Origin: Oleiagrimonas sp035690885
GTDB taxonomy: Bacteria > Pseudomonadota > Gammaproteobacteria > Xanthomonadales > Rhodanobacteraceae
Direction of reading: 5' to 3'
Assembly (NCBI GenBank): GCA_035690885.1
Contig: DASSKC010000008.1
Coordinates: 1 to 41,051 of the forward strand
DNA: 41,051 nucleotides
Each line of letters begins with the position of its first letter. Position 1 is the first letter of the stretch. This document shows, piece by piece, positions 7,174-15,724 of this stretch. Position numbers and translations under genes: made by a program. The notes below the pieces were generated by a model. It worked only from the letters and a program-made list of their open reading frames with translations, had not been told where the DNA came from and searched no databases.

Positions 7174-8166
7174 TTACAAGCCGAGGTTGTTCTTTTCCAG
7201 CACCCGCTCGGCGCGATAGCTCGAACGCACCAGCGGCCCGGACACCACTTCCAGAAAGCCTTTGGTCAGACCGATCTCGCGATAGCCGTCGAACTCTTCC
7301 GGCGTGACGAAGCGCTGCACCGGCAGGTGGTTTTTGGTCGGGCGCATGTACTGACCGAACGTGACCACGTCGACATTGTGCGCGCGCAGGTCGTCCATGG
7401 TCTGGATGATTTCATCCTCGGTCTCGCCCAGGCCCAGCATCAGGCTGGTCTTGACCACGGTCTTGGGACTGTGGCGCTTGGCGAAGGCCAGCACGTCGAG
7501 GGTTTGCTGATAGCCGGCGCGCGGGTCACGCACGTCGTGGGTCAGGCGTTCGACGGTTTCGATGTTTTGCGCAAACGTGGCCAGACCGGCGTCCAGCACG
7601 CGCGCGACGTGTTCTTCGACGCCGTTGAAATCCGGCGTCAAGGCTTCGACCGCGCAGTCGGGCGAGCGCTTGTGGATGGCCTCGATGCAGGCGGCATAGT
7701 GACCGGCGCCTGCATCGGGCAGGTCATCGCGGTCGACCGAGGTCAGGACCACGTAGTTGAGGCCCATCAATGCCACGGCGTCGGCCACCTGCAGCGGCTC
7801 CATGGGGTCCAGCCAGCCCTTGGGATTGCCGGTGTCGACCGAGCAGAACTTGCAGGCGCGCGTGCATACCGAGCCCATCAGCATCAGCGTGGCGGTGCCG
7901 CGCTGCCAGCATTCGGCGATGTTCGGGCATTTGGACTCGGCGCAGACCGTGTTCAGCTTGTGCTTGCGCACGATGTCGCTGATGTTCTGGTATTCGCCGC
8001 CGGAGGGCATGCGGATGCGCAGCCACGGCGGCTTGGGGCCGGCGTCGGCCACTGCGGCGTTGGCGTTGGATTTCATGCCGTCACGGACGGCGCGGGTGCC
8101 CTGCGGCGAGGTGAACTTGTTGCCGCTGATCGGGCGCGGGGACGTGGTCGGGTTCGCGGTACTCAT
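7174..8166 (-). CDS. lipA: Lipoyl synthase (radical SAM)
   Basis: 330 aa. LipA inserts two sulfurs into octanoyl groups on lipoyl domains of 2-oxoacid dehydrogenases and the glycine cleavage system. Both iron-sulfur motifs are present: the auxiliary cluster CAESKCPNIAEC and the radical-SAM CTRACKFCSVDTG. The C-terminal RSSYRAE motif carrying the auxiliary-cluster serine ligand is also present. The start lies 11 nt after the FmdE-like gene, with no strong Shine-Dalgarno, so it could be read from the DUF2249 promoter. The usual partner lipB, and ybeD, are not next to it. The enzyme is oxygen-sensitive and iron-sulfur rich, which fits low-oxygen control only as an inference. Confidence 0.97.
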   Translation of the reverse strand: MSTANPTTSPRPISGNKFTSPQGTRAVRDGMKSNANAAVADAGPKPPWLRIRMPSGGEYQNISDIVRKHKLNTVCAESKCPNIAECWQRGTATLMLMGSVCTRACKFCSVDTGNPKGWLDPMEPLQVADAVALMGLNYVVLTSVDRDDLPDAGAGHYAACIEAIHKRSPDCAVEALTPDFNGVEEHVARVLDAGLATFAQNIETVERLTHDVRDPRAGYQQTLDVLAFAKRHSPKTVVKTSLMLGLGETEDEIIQTMDDLRAHNVDVVTFGQYMRPTKNHLPVQRFVTPEEFDGYREIGLTKGFLEVVSGPLVRSSYRAERVLEKNNLGL

Positions 8167-8177
8167 GGGCCGCTATT

Positions 8178-8789
8178 TTACGCGGTTGTGACGCAAATGA
8201 CCTCCGGGTCGTCAGCCCGCTCCAGCAGGCGGCGTACGCGGTCCTGCCAGAGCGCGCCGAATTGCTTTTCCTGCTGTGCACTGGGCTGGCCGCGCAGGAT
8301 GCTCGACAGCAGCGTGTCCTGCTCCGGATCGACCGGAATCGGCGACATGTTCATGTGCGCGATGGCACGCGTGCCGGTGTCGCGTCGGGTCAGCGAAATG
8401 GACCCGGCCGGCGTGTCACTGCAGCCGAAACGCAACAAGTCGCGCCGTTTGTGGCGTCCGGCCAGGCCCTTGAAACCGTTGTCGCCGGCCGCCCCGGTGA
8501 GCAGGGTCAGCACCTGCGCAATCACGCCGGTCACGCCGGCATCTTCGGCTTCGCCCAGGTTGACCTCGATATTGCCGCGTTCGGGAATCTGTTGCGGGTA
8601 CAGTGCGTTCAGCGCGGCGCGGCCCATCAGGAAGGCGCCGGCGACGGTGGGGCAGGAGTGGCCGGCCAGGCGAACCGCATCGATGTAGCGGTATTCGATC
8701 ACGCCATCGGGTGTGGCGCCCAGCAATTGCGACAACGGGTCGCGCATGCGCACGACGGGGGCTGCATTGAAAAAGGCGGGAAAGCTCAT
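8178..8789 (-). CDS. FmdE-like protein of unknown function
   Basis: 203 aa. The segment AGHSCPTVAGAFLMGRAALN at about residues 42-61 matches the GHxCP...G pattern of the FmdE family (named after a gene in the formylmethanofuran dehydrogenase operon; several members bind metal or iron-sulfur clusters through this His/Cys). The family match is by motif only. No methanofuran pathway is implied. It follows the DUF2249 gene by one base and precedes lipA by 11 nt, so the three probably share one transcript started at the FNR-type site at 9105-9118. Such DUF2249/FmdE pairs are, as I recall, often found near nitric-oxide or denitrification genes; the exact role is unknown. Confidence 0.6.
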   Translation of the reverse strand: MSFPAFFNAAPVVRMRDPLSQLLGATPDGVIEYRYIDAVRLAGHSCPTVAGAFLMGRAALNALYPQQIPERGNIEVNLGEAEDAGVTGVIAQVLTLLTGAAGDNGFKGLAGRHKRRDLLRFGCSDTPAGSISLTRRDTGTRAIAHMNMSPIPVDPEQDTLLSSILRGQPSAQQEKQFGALWQDRVRRLLERADDPEVICVTTA

Positions 8790-8790
8790 G

Positions 8791-9048
8791 TCAGGCCACC
8801 ACCACGAAGTCGATCACGATCGCGCCCGGTTCGCGCTGGCGGTAGACCGCATTGATGTGCTCGCCGTAGCGCGTGCAGATCTGGTCCAGAAGCGGCAACG
8901 GGTCATGATCGTTGACAAAACGCATGGCTTCGCCGGGCATCAGCACATCCAGCGCGCCGAAGATGGCCGAATGGCGGAAGCGGTGCGCGATGGCGCGCGC
9001 GTCCAAGGGGTAGGCCTTGTAGCCGACGTCGTCCGAAACAGTATCCAT
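8791..9048 (-). CDS. DUF2249 domain protein
   Basis: 85 aa from the ATG at 9048, with GAGA at suitable distance; an ATG at 9081 is a less likely start because it adds residues foreign to the family and has no ribosome site. Core features: LDARAIAHRFRHSAIFGALD, then LMPGEAMRFVNDHDPLPLL, the hallmark acidic NDHDP motif of DUF2249, and a final strand GAIVIDFVVV. These small proteins resemble the TusA/SirA fold and often sit near hemerythrin, nitrite or nitric oxide reductase genes. The molecular function is not established. First gene of the unit with the FmdE-like protein and lipA. Confidence 0.85.
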   Translation of the reverse strand: MDTVSDDVGYKAYPLDARAIAHRFRHSAIFGALDVLMPGEAMRFVNDHDPLPLLDQICTRYGEHINAVYRQREPGAIVIDFVVVA

Positions 9049-9104
9049 GGGAAATCTCGCATGTGGGTGCGGCGACAGCATGCGCGCGCCCGAATCGTTC
9101 GACC

Positions 9105-9118
9105 TTGACCTGTGTCAG
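9105..9118 (-). promoter_or_regulatory. CRP/FNR-family binding site upstream of the DUF2249 gene
   Basis: TTGAC-CTGT-GTCAG, a dyad matching the FNR/Anr/Dnr consensus TTGAT-N4-ATCAA with permitted changes. Its centre (9111.5) lies about 63 nt upstream of the DUF2249 ATG; a site at -41.5 would give a start of transcription near 9070 and a 22-nt leader. It closely resembles the site in front of ccoN. Confidence 0.6.
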
Positions 9119-9171
9119 TCATGCCCGGACCGCAGACGTCCTCGTTCGCACATGGCACCGCGCGCTGCGGG

Positions 9172-10269
9172 TCATGCGGACGGGGACGTCCGTGGTCCGT
9201 GGGTCAGGAATGCGTGTCGGCGTTGGCCGTCTTGCTGGCTGATGGCGAGTATCCGGGAGTAGAAGCATGGCCAATTGCCGTGACATTGCGCGAACACCTC
9301 GGCAAACGCCGGCACGTACTGGTCATACAGACCGAACGGCAGCAGCTTGGCGTTGTTGACGGGCGTGTCGAACCAGTGGTCGTAACCGTCGTAGCCATGC
9401 CAGACCGTGTCGCGCAGGTGTCGGTAGTGCCGCCGCAATTGCTCGAACGCCGCCTGTTTGCGGTCGCGCTTTTGCGCATTCGGCAAGTCGCTGGTGTAGA
9501 CCTGCTTGAGTTGCTTGCGCGTGTCCAGCACCAGCTGCGTGAACTGGTGCTCGCGCTTCGCGCGTTCCGTGTCCGGCGGCGGCAGTCCGTTGGCCTGGTG
9601 CCATTCGCGCAGACCTTCGTGCTGCACGAAGGTGGCGAACGATTCGTTGAAGGCGGTGTCGCCTTTCACGTACAGCTTCTGGTGTGCCAGCTCGTGGAAA
9701 ATCGTGCCGATCAGCTCGTCGGTACTCCAGCGGTTCATGGTGCTCAGGATCGGGTCGGCAAAGTGGCCCAGCGTGGAGTAGGCCGGCACGCCGCCGATGT
9801 AGACATCGTCGCCTTGCTTGCGCAGTTTGTCGGCCAGGGCCTTGGCGCGGTCCCGCTGGTAAAAGCCTTTGTAAGCCACGCAGCCGGCAATCGGAAAGCA
9901 GTGCTCGACCGGCTTGAGCGACAGCGCCGGGGTGGCGAACACGTTATACATCACGAACGGCCGATCGATGTCGGCATACAGCGTGTAACTGTCGTTGCGT
10001 GGCAAATCCAGATGATCGGAGGCGAACGCGCGGGCGCGCAGGGCCAGCTTCAGGCGCTGACGCAATTTGTCCGGCGTGTCCGGGTTGGCGATCATCTTCT
10101 CGATCGACTGCCGCGCCATCAGGACATGGGCCTCGCCCCAGGCAAGATGCGAGTAATAGCTGATCGTCGAGCAGCCGCCGAGCACGCAGACGCATGCCGC
10201 GGCAAGCGCGACAGTGACCAGTACCCATGGCCATTTGCGGTGGCGTCGAGTGCGGCGGGAATTGTGCAT
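9172..10269 (-). CDS. Predicted aminopeptidase, zinc metallopeptidase lipoprotein
   Basis: 365 aa from the ATG at 10269. Residues 1-32 are a basic stretch, a hydrophobic helix and the lipobox LGGC, so the mature protein should start at a lipidated Cys. The peptidase motif FHELAHQKLYV gives the HExxH zinc ligands, with the downstream FNESFATFVQHEG supplying the third glutamate ligand. Other blocks, such as CVAYKGFY and VPAYSTLGHFADP, match the predicted aminopeptidase family (Pfam Aminopep, COG4324). Substrates are unknown; the location is the periplasmic face of a membrane. It is transcribed away from the MutS-like gene and is separated from the DUF2249 gene by 123 nt, so it is probably its own unit. 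Confidence 0.88.
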   Translation of the reverse strand: MHNSRRTRRHRKWPWVLVTVALAAACVCVLGGCSTISYYSHLAWGEAHVLMARQSIEKMIANPDTPDKLRQRLKLALRARAFASDHLDLPRNDSYTLYADIDRPFVMYNVFATPALSLKPVEHCFPIAGCVAYKGFYQRDRAKALADKLRKQGDDVYIGGVPAYSTLGHFADPILSTMNRWSTDELIGTIFHELAHQKLYVKGDTAFNESFATFVQHEGLREWHQANGLPPPDTERAKREHQFTQLVLDTRKQLKQVYTSDLPNAQKRDRKQAAFEQLRRHYRHLRDTVWHGYDGYDHWFDTPVNNAKLLPFGLYDQYVPAFAEVFAQCHGNWPCFYSRILAISQQDGQRRHAFLTHGPRTSPSA

Positions 10270-10402
10270 GGTGGCTGCAGTGTGCCATGCCGACGGCGCG
10301 TTCGATGTGGGTGAGTCCGGACTTCCGGCGATCCTCAGGGGTGGGAAATCACATGTGAGTCCCCATTGTCTGTGGAAGTTGCTTGCTGCCAGGGAAGAAC
10401 AC

Positions 10403-12025
10403 ATGTCGATGGCGCTGTTCATCAAGGGGTACTGGAACCATCTGGCGGGCGGCTTTGCGCCGCGGCAAAAACGCCTGGACCGGTTGCGCGCGCGCTGGGG
10501 GCAGCCCGGACGCGGTGACGGCCAGCTGGCCAGCCTCTATTTTGGTTTGACCCGTGATGATTGCGCCGATGCGTGCGTTGACGACGGGACGTGGAGCGAT
10601 CTGGAGTTTCCGAAGATCTTTGCGCGCATGGACACGACCGTGACGCCATTGGGGCGTCAGGTGTTGTATCGGCAACTGCGCACTCGCGAGGACGATCCGG
10701 CCGTGCTGGCAACGCGTTTTGCCAGCTATGCCTGGTTGCGCAAGCATCGTGACATGCGCGAGCAGATTCAATTGTGTCTGGCCACGCTTGACCGCGACGG
10801 CAGCACGCACATGCCACGTCACCTGCTTGGCACGATCCCCGAGTCCGGGAAATACCATGGGTTGCTGGTCGCCTGGGCCGTCATCTCCATTGCGATCATT
10901 GCCTTGGCCCTGCCGCTGTCGTTGCCGGCGGCGTTGTTCGTGCCGGTGCTTGCCATCAACTTCGGCATCTCGGTCGTGAGCATGGGCAGCGTGCGCTTCA
11001 AGATGGAAGTGCTGCAGCGTTGCATGGATCTGATCGGTGTGTCCGAACGCCTTGCCGCCATGCATGCCGATGCTCCCGCGCTGCCGCAGCTGGCCGCGCT
11101 GGAACGTGAAAAGGCATCGCGGATGCGATGTGCGCGCGTGCTCCGGGGCTTGCGTGTGATCGTCGGCATGGATGCGCAGAAGGCGCCGGTGGTGGCGGAA
11201 ATTGTGAGCGCCATCAAGACATTGCTATTGATCGAAGTGCTGGTCGTGAATCGTGCGCTGCGGCGTTTTGCGCAAGCGCGCGGCAATCTGGTGAAGTCCT
11301 TCGAACTGGTCGGCAGCGTGGATGCCGCGATCGCCGTGGCCTCGTGGCTGGAAAGTGCACACGTGCATTGCCAGCCCGAGCATGACGATGGCGAGCGCCT
11401 GGCCATTGTCGGTGGGCAGCATCCGCTCATTGATCACGGCGTGGGCAACGATATCCGCGTGCACGGCAAGTCGGTGCTGGTGACGGGGTCCAACATGGCC
11501 GGCAAGACCACGTTCATCAAGATGGTCGGTATCAACCTGATTCTTGGCCGAAACTTGGGCGTGTGCCTGGCGAAGTCGGCAGTGGTGCCGCGGGGGCGGG
11601 TGATGGCATCGATCCAGAACCGGCATTCGGTGGAGTCGGGGAAAAGCCATTACTTTGCCGAGATCGACACCATCAAGTCATTCATCGATTTGTCGCGGCA
11701 ACCCGGTTTCAACGTGTTCCTCATCGACGAACCGTTCAACGGCACCAATACCGTCGAGCGCATCGCCATTGCGCGTGCCGTGCTGCAGGCATTGAGTCGC
11801 AATGCCTGCGTGTTCGTCACCACGCACGACGTCGAGCTGCAGGGCCTGTTGGGTGAGTCACACCTGCTGTATCACTTCGAGGAAAACCCCGGCGTGGACG
11901 GTTTTTTCGACTACCGTCTGAAACCGGGTGCCTCGCGCAATCGCAACGCCATTCGCTTGCTGGATCGCATCGGTTTTCCAGGTGACGTCGTAGCGCAAGC
12001 GATGGCCTGGGCATCGGAGGCTTGA
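10403..12025 (+). CDS. Membrane-anchored MutS-related ATPase
   Basis: 540 aa from the ATG at 10403, eight bases after AGGGA; an ATG two codons later is possible. Residues about 153-192 are two hydrophobic helices, not found in mismatch-repair MutS. The C-terminal third is a MutS domain V ABC-type ATPase: Walker A GSNMAGKTTF at about 362-371, the RHSVESGKSHYFAEI stretch, Walker B VFLIDEPFNGTNTVER near 440, and the switch THDVEL. The mismatch-recognition N-terminal domain with its Phe-x-Glu is absent, so it should not be called a repair protein. Several bacterial lineages carry such membrane MutS-like proteins with no known role. It is divergent from the aminopeptidase and convergent with the methyltransferase. 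Confidence 0.85.
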   Translation: MSMALFIKGYWNHLAGGFAPRQKRLDRLRARWGQPGRGDGQLASLYFGLTRDDCADACVDDGTWSDLEFPKIFARMDTTVTPLGRQVLYRQLRTREDDPAVLATRFASYAWLRKHRDMREQIQLCLATLDRDGSTHMPRHLLGTIPESGKYHGLLVAWAVISIAIIALALPLSLPAALFVPVLAINFGISVVSMGSVRFKMEVLQRCMDLIGVSERLAAMHADAPALPQLAALEREKASRMRCARVLRGLRVIVGMDAQKAPVVAEIVSAIKTLLLIEVLVVNRALRRFAQARGNLVKSFELVGSVDAAIAVASWLESAHVHCQPEHDDGERLAIVGGQHPLIDHGVGNDIRVHGKSVLVTGSNMAGKTTFIKMVGINLILGRNLGVCLAKSAVVPRGRVMASIQNRHSVESGKSHYFAEIDTIKSFIDLSRQPGFNVFLIDEPFNGTNTVERIAIARAVLQALSRNACVFVTTHDVELQGLLGESHLLYHFEENPGVDGFFDYRLKPGASRNRNAIRLLDRIGFPGDVVAQAMAWASEA

Positions 12026-12046
12026 GCTGCGGCGCTCAAACAACCA

Positions 12047-12257
12047 CCTGATTAGCCTCAAAGCTCAGCTGGCAACGATCCCTCTCCCTCCGGGAGAGGG
12101 TGCCCCGCAGGGGGCGGGAGAGGGTCCGTTTTCGCTTAAGCGTTGAATGGTGGCAAGATGTTCATCATTCGCGTGCTCGTACCCTCATCCGGCGCTTCGC
12201 GCCACCTTCTCCCGAGGGGAGAAGGGAAAAGCTGGCTGAGCTTGAGGGCTAATCAGG
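12047..12257. repeat. 210-bp inverted-repeat element between convergent genes
   Basis: The arms 12047-12102 and 12201-12257 are inverted copies, roughly 80% alike over 55 bp, each starting CCTGATTAGCC at its outer end. Each arm carries an inner hairpin of the CTCCC-GGGAG type. The centre contains the ACCCTCATCCGGCGCTTCGC block known from many proteobacterial repeats. The right arm overlaps the last three codons of the methyltransferase gene. The structure could act as a bidirectional terminator and looks like a non-autonomous mobile element. Confidence 0.8.
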
Positions 12258-13028
12258 AACAACCATTTGTTGCGCCGGGGCGGCTTCGATGGTGACTGCC
12301 TCGAAGCCGAAACTGCCGTCCTCGCGCAGGTCGAAGGCGCGCGCCAGCGCCGGCTCCATGCCTTGCTGCAGGGAACGGATGGCCTGCACGTGGGCGTCCG
12401 GCGTATGCGTGCGTGCGACCCAGCGCTCGAACTGCATGTGCAAGGGGCGACGCGACAAGGCGCAAGGCGCGAAACCGGCTTCGCCCAGCGCCAGCATCCA
12501 TTCGGACAACCGGTAGTCGCGCACATGTGACGGGTCGCGCAGAGTTTCGATGGTTTGCAGGTAGGTGTCGACCTGTGTGTCTTCGGCGGCGATGACATCG
12601 ATGAAAACGGCCATGCCGTCGTCACGCAAGACGCGCCGCGCTTCGCGCAGGCCGCCGGCAAAATCATGCCAGTGATGGGCACTGAAACGCGTCACCAGCA
12701 GATCGAAGCTGGCGTCGTCGAAGGGCAGGGCGGCGACGTCGGTTTGCCGCGTCGCGATGTTGTCCAGGCCCTGCGCGGACGCTTGCTCGGCTACGGTTTC
12801 GAGCATGCGCGGGGACACGTCCACGGCGGTGACGGCCTCCGCTCCGGCCGCGGCAATCCGCAATGCCGCATGGCCGCTGCCACAACCCAGGTCGATGACC
12901 CGCTTCGGCTTGCGCTGGCGCACGATGGCTTCCAGGCGGTCCAGATCCGGGCCTTGCGCATGGACCGGGCTGGTCACGTAGGCGGCGGCGCGCGGGTCGA
13001 AGGCGTCCTGGCTGGAGGGGTGGGACAT
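12249..13028 (-). CDS. Class I SAM-dependent methyltransferase
   Basis: 259 aa. Motif I VIDLGCGSGHAALRIA (about residues 44-59) is the AdoMet-binding glycine loop; VTAVDVSPRML carries the acidic residue for the ribose; ATRQTDVAALPFDDASFDLL and the later LREARRVLRDDG are motifs II-III of the UbiE/Methyltransf_11 type. The substrate is unknown. The body is complete, but its last codons (Pro-Asp-stop) lie inside the arm of the repeat element at 12047-12257, so the native C-terminus may have been altered. It is divergent from trpG, with 145 nt between them. Confidence 0.88.
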   Translation of the reverse strand: MSHPSSQDAFDPRAAAYVTSPVHAQGPDLDRLEAIVRQRKPKRVIDLGCGSGHAALRIAAAGAEAVTAVDVSPRMLETVAEQASAQGLDNIATRQTDVAALPFDDASFDLLVTRFSAHHWHDFAGGLREARRVLRDDGMAVFIDVIAAEDTQVDTYLQTIETLRDPSHVRDYRLSEWMLALGEAGFAPCALSRRPLHMQFERWVARTHTPDAHVQAIRSLQQGMEPALARAFDLREDGSFGFEAVTIEAAPAQQMVVPD

Positions 13029-13173
13029 GGCGGATTTCGATCTCGGCGGCTGGATAGGGCAGGGTACATCCGCGCACGCTCATGCCCTTATGACCGTGCG
13101 TCGCTTGAGCCGACGCCAAAGCCTCGCCACAATGGGCGTTTTGTGGCCCGACGGGCCGACGGCAGGGCACGAC

Positions 13174-13770
13174 ATGCTGCTGATGATCGACAATTACGAC
13201 AGCTTCACGTTCAACCTCGTGCAGTATTTCGGCGAGTTGGGCCAGGATGTGCGCGTGGTGCGCAATGACGCGCTGGATGTGCCGGGCATTCGCGGCATGG
13301 GGCCGGATGCCATCGTGATTTCGCCGGGGCCGGGGACGCCGGATGATGCCGGTGTGTCGCTGGACCTGCTGCGCGATCTTGATGGCACGATTCCGGTGTT
13401 TGGTGTGTGCCTGGGTCATCAGGCGCTCGGTCAGGCGTTTGGCGGCAAGGTGATTCGTGCCGGCTCGATCATGCATGGCAAGACCTCGCCGGTGCGCCAT
13501 CGCGGGCAGGGCGTGTTTGCCGGCCTGCCCGAACCGCTGACCGCCACGCGCTATCACTCGCTGGTGGTCGACAAAACCTCGGTGCCCGATTGCCTCGAAG
13601 TGACGGCGTGGACCGAGAACGACGACGGCTCCATCGACGAGATCATGGGCCTGCGTCATCGCTCGCTGCCGTACGAGGGCGTGCAGTTCCATCCCGAGTC
13701 GATCCTGACCCGCGAGGGGCATGCCCTGCTCGATAATTTTCTCCAACGCGCGCTGCCGCGTGCCGCCTGA
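13174..13770 (+). CDS. trpG: Anthranilate synthase component II (glutamine amidotransferase)
   Basis: 198 aa class I glutamine amidotransferase that supplies ammonia to TrpE. Start ATG at 13174 gives the typical MLLMIDNYDSFTFNLVQY. The nucleophile Cys is in VFGVCLGHQALGQAFGG, and the catalytic His and Glu are in YEGVQFHPESILT. The oxyanion segment SPGPGTPDDAG is intact. It is the first gene of trpGDC, with trpD 18 nt downstream. No fusion to TrpE or TrpD. It may also serve aminodeoxychorismate synthase, since no separate pabA is seen here. Confidence 0.96.
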   Translation: MLLMIDNYDSFTFNLVQYFGELGQDVRVVRNDALDVPGIRGMGPDAIVISPGPGTPDDAGVSLDLLRDLDGTIPVFGVCLGHQALGQAFGGKVIRAGSIMHGKTSPVRHRGQGVFAGLPEPLTATRYHSLVVDKTSVPDCLEVTAWTENDDGSIDEIMGLRHRSLPYEGVQFHPESILTREGHALLDNFLQRALPRAA

Positions 13771-13788
13771 GTCTGCCCGGTGAAGTCC

Positions 13789-14823
13789 ATGCCCATCACG
13801 CCTTCCGAAGCGCTGCAGCGCACCATCGAGCATCGCGAGATCTTTCACGACGAGATGATCGAGCTGATGGAGCAGATCATGGCCGGCAAGGTCAGCCCGC
13901 TTATGACGGCGGCGATCATCACCGGCCTGCGCGTCAAGAAGGAAACCATCGGCGAGATCACCGGCGCGGCGCGCGTGATGCGCGAGCTGGCGACCAAGGT
14001 CGAGGTGCCGGACAACAGTCATTTCGTCGACATCGTCGGGACCGGTGGCGACGGCGCGTGCAGCTTCAATATTTCCACCACGGCGATGTTCGTCGCGGCC
14101 GCCGCCGGCGCGCGCGTGGCCAAGCATGGCGGGCGCAGCGTGTCGTCCAAATCCGGCAGCGCGGACCTGCTTGAAGCGCTGGGCGCGTCGATCGACCTCA
14201 AGTCGCCGCAGGTGGCCGCAAGCCTGGCCGAATGCGGCATCGGTTTCATGTTCGCGCCCAACCATCACCCGGCCATGAAGGTGGTCGCCCCGGTACGCCG
14301 CGAGATGGGCGTGCGCACGCTGTTCAACATCCTCGGGCCGCTGACCAACCCGGCCGGCGCGCCGAACATTCTCATGGGCGTGTTCCACGAGGATTTGGTC
14401 GGCATCCAGATCCGCGTGCTTGAACGCCTCGGCGCCAGCCACGCGCTGGTCGTGTATGGCCGCGACGGGCTCGATGAGGTGTCGCTTGGCGGCGTCACCC
14501 TGGTCGGTGAGTTGAAGGACGGCAAGGTCAGCGAATACACCATCGAGCCCGAAGACTTCGGCCTGCCGATGCATTCGAGCCGCAACCTGCGCGTGGCCAA
14601 CGCCGAGGGCTCCAAGGCCATGGTGCTGGACGTGCTCGAAGGCAAGCCGGGCGTGGCCCGCGACATCGTGGTGCTCAATGCCGGCGCGGCCCTGTACGCC
14701 GCCGACGTGGCTGATTCGATCGAGGCCGGCATCGCCCTGGCCACGCAGGCCATCGACAGCGGCGCCGCCGAGCGCAAAATGCGCGAATTCGTCGCCACCA
14801 CCCAGTGTCTTGCCTCCGCTTGA
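13789..14823 (+). CDS. trpD: Anthranilate phosphoribosyltransferase
   Basis: 344 aa; adds phosphoribosyl from PRPP to anthranilate. Start ATG at 13789 (MPITPSEALQ) is preferred over the in-frame GTG at 13780. Signatures: FVDIVGTGGDGACSFNISTT with the PRPP-binding GTGGD loop, VAKHGGRSVSSKSGSADLLE, and the anthranilate-binding ANHHP-type segment (FAPNHHPAMK). The GPLTNPAGA motif and the DGLDEVSL metal-binding DE are present. All active-site loops are complete. It sits between trpG and trpC in a likely operon. Confidence 0.97.
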   Translation: MPITPSEALQRTIEHREIFHDEMIELMEQIMAGKVSPLMTAAIITGLRVKKETIGEITGAARVMRELATKVEVPDNSHFVDIVGTGGDGACSFNISTTAMFVAAAAGARVAKHGGRSVSSKSGSADLLEALGASIDLKSPQVAASLAECGIGFMFAPNHHPAMKVVAPVRREMGVRTLFNILGPLTNPAGAPNILMGVFHEDLVGIQIRVLERLGASHALVVYGRDGLDEVSLGGVTLVGELKDGKVSEYTIEPEDFGLPMHSSRNLRVANAEGSKAMVLDVLEGKPGVARDIVVLNAGAALYAADVADSIEAGIALATQAIDSGAAERKMREFVATTQCLASA

Positions 14824-14904
14824 GCGGATGCAGAAAATGCTTGCCCGCGAGAGCGATCAGTGCGTTAAGCTTGCGCCCGAGCCCGTCTTCCGGTCCCTGA
14901 CACC

Positions 14905-15696
14905 ATGCCCGACATCCTGCAACGCATCCTGGCACGCAAGAGCGACGAAGTCGCCGAGCGCAGTGCGCGTGTTCCACTCGATGAGTTGATGGGCCGTTGC
15001 GTCGATCTTGCACCGACGCGCGGATTCGCCGCGGCCATGGAAACGCGTATCGAGCGTGACGAGCCGGCGGTCATTGCCGAGATCAAGAAGGCCAGCCCCA
15101 GCAAGGGCCTGATCCGTCCGGATTTCGACCCGGCCAGCATTGCCCGCAGTTACGAGAAGGCGGGCGCCACGTGCTTGTCGGTACTCACCGACGCCGAGTT
15201 TTTCCAGGGCAGCACGGATTATCTGAAACTGGCGCGTGACGCGTGCAAACTGCCGGTGTTGCGCAAAGACTTCATCGTCGATGCCTATCAGGTCTACGAG
15301 GCACGGCTGATGGGTGCCGACTGCATCCTGTTGATCGTGGCGGCACTGGAAGACGGTCCGTTGCTCGACCTGACCATGCTCGCCGCCGAGCTGGACATGG
15401 ACGTGCTGGTCGAAGTGCATGACGGCGAGGAACTGGAGCGCGCGCTCGGTTTGCCGGCGCCGCTGATCGGCATCAACAACCGCAACCTGCGCACGTTCAA
15501 GACCAGTCTGGATACGTCCGAAGATCTGCGCGATGTCGTGCCCTACGACCGCACCCTGGTCACCGAAAGCGGCATCCGCGAGCCCGCCGATGTGCGGCGC
15601 ATGCGCGAAGCCGGCATCGACGCGTTCCTGGTCGGCGAAGCCTTCATGCGCGCGGACGATCCCGGCAGCGAGCTCAAGCGCCTGTTCTTTTCCTGA
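14905..15696 (+). CDS. trpC: Indole-3-glycerol phosphate synthase
   Basis: 263 aa TIM barrel converting CdRP to indole-3-glycerol phosphate. Motifs: AVIAEIKKASPSKGLIR with the catalytic Glu and Lys, LSVLTDAEFFQGS, PVLRKDFIVDAYQVYEAR with the general-acid Lys, IGINNRNLRTF, and VTESGIREPADV. It is a monofunctional TrpC without the TrpF domain found in enteric fusions, as is usual in this lineage. It follows trpD after 81 nt; trpF, trpB and trpA are not in the window. Confidence 0.97.
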   Translation: MPDILQRILARKSDEVAERSARVPLDELMGRCVDLAPTRGFAAAMETRIERDEPAVIAEIKKASPSKGLIRPDFDPASIARSYEKAGATCLSVLTDAEFFQGSTDYLKLARDACKLPVLRKDFIVDAYQVYEARLMGADCILLIVAALEDGPLLDLTMLAAELDMDVLVEVHDGEELERALGLPAPLIGINNRNLRTFKTSLDTSEDLRDVVPYDRTLVTESGIREPADVRRMREAGIDAFLVGEAFMRADDPGSELKRLFFS

Positions 15697-15724
15697 GCTG
15701 TTGCAACCCACATGGCCAGATGCG

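Noticed and set aside
12664..14574. A 636-codon open frame on the minus strand opposite trpG and trpD
   Set aside because: It is a shadow of high-GC codon use: its translation is rich in His, Arg, Gln and Ala with no recognisable domain, while the plus strand encodes clear TrpG and TrpD.
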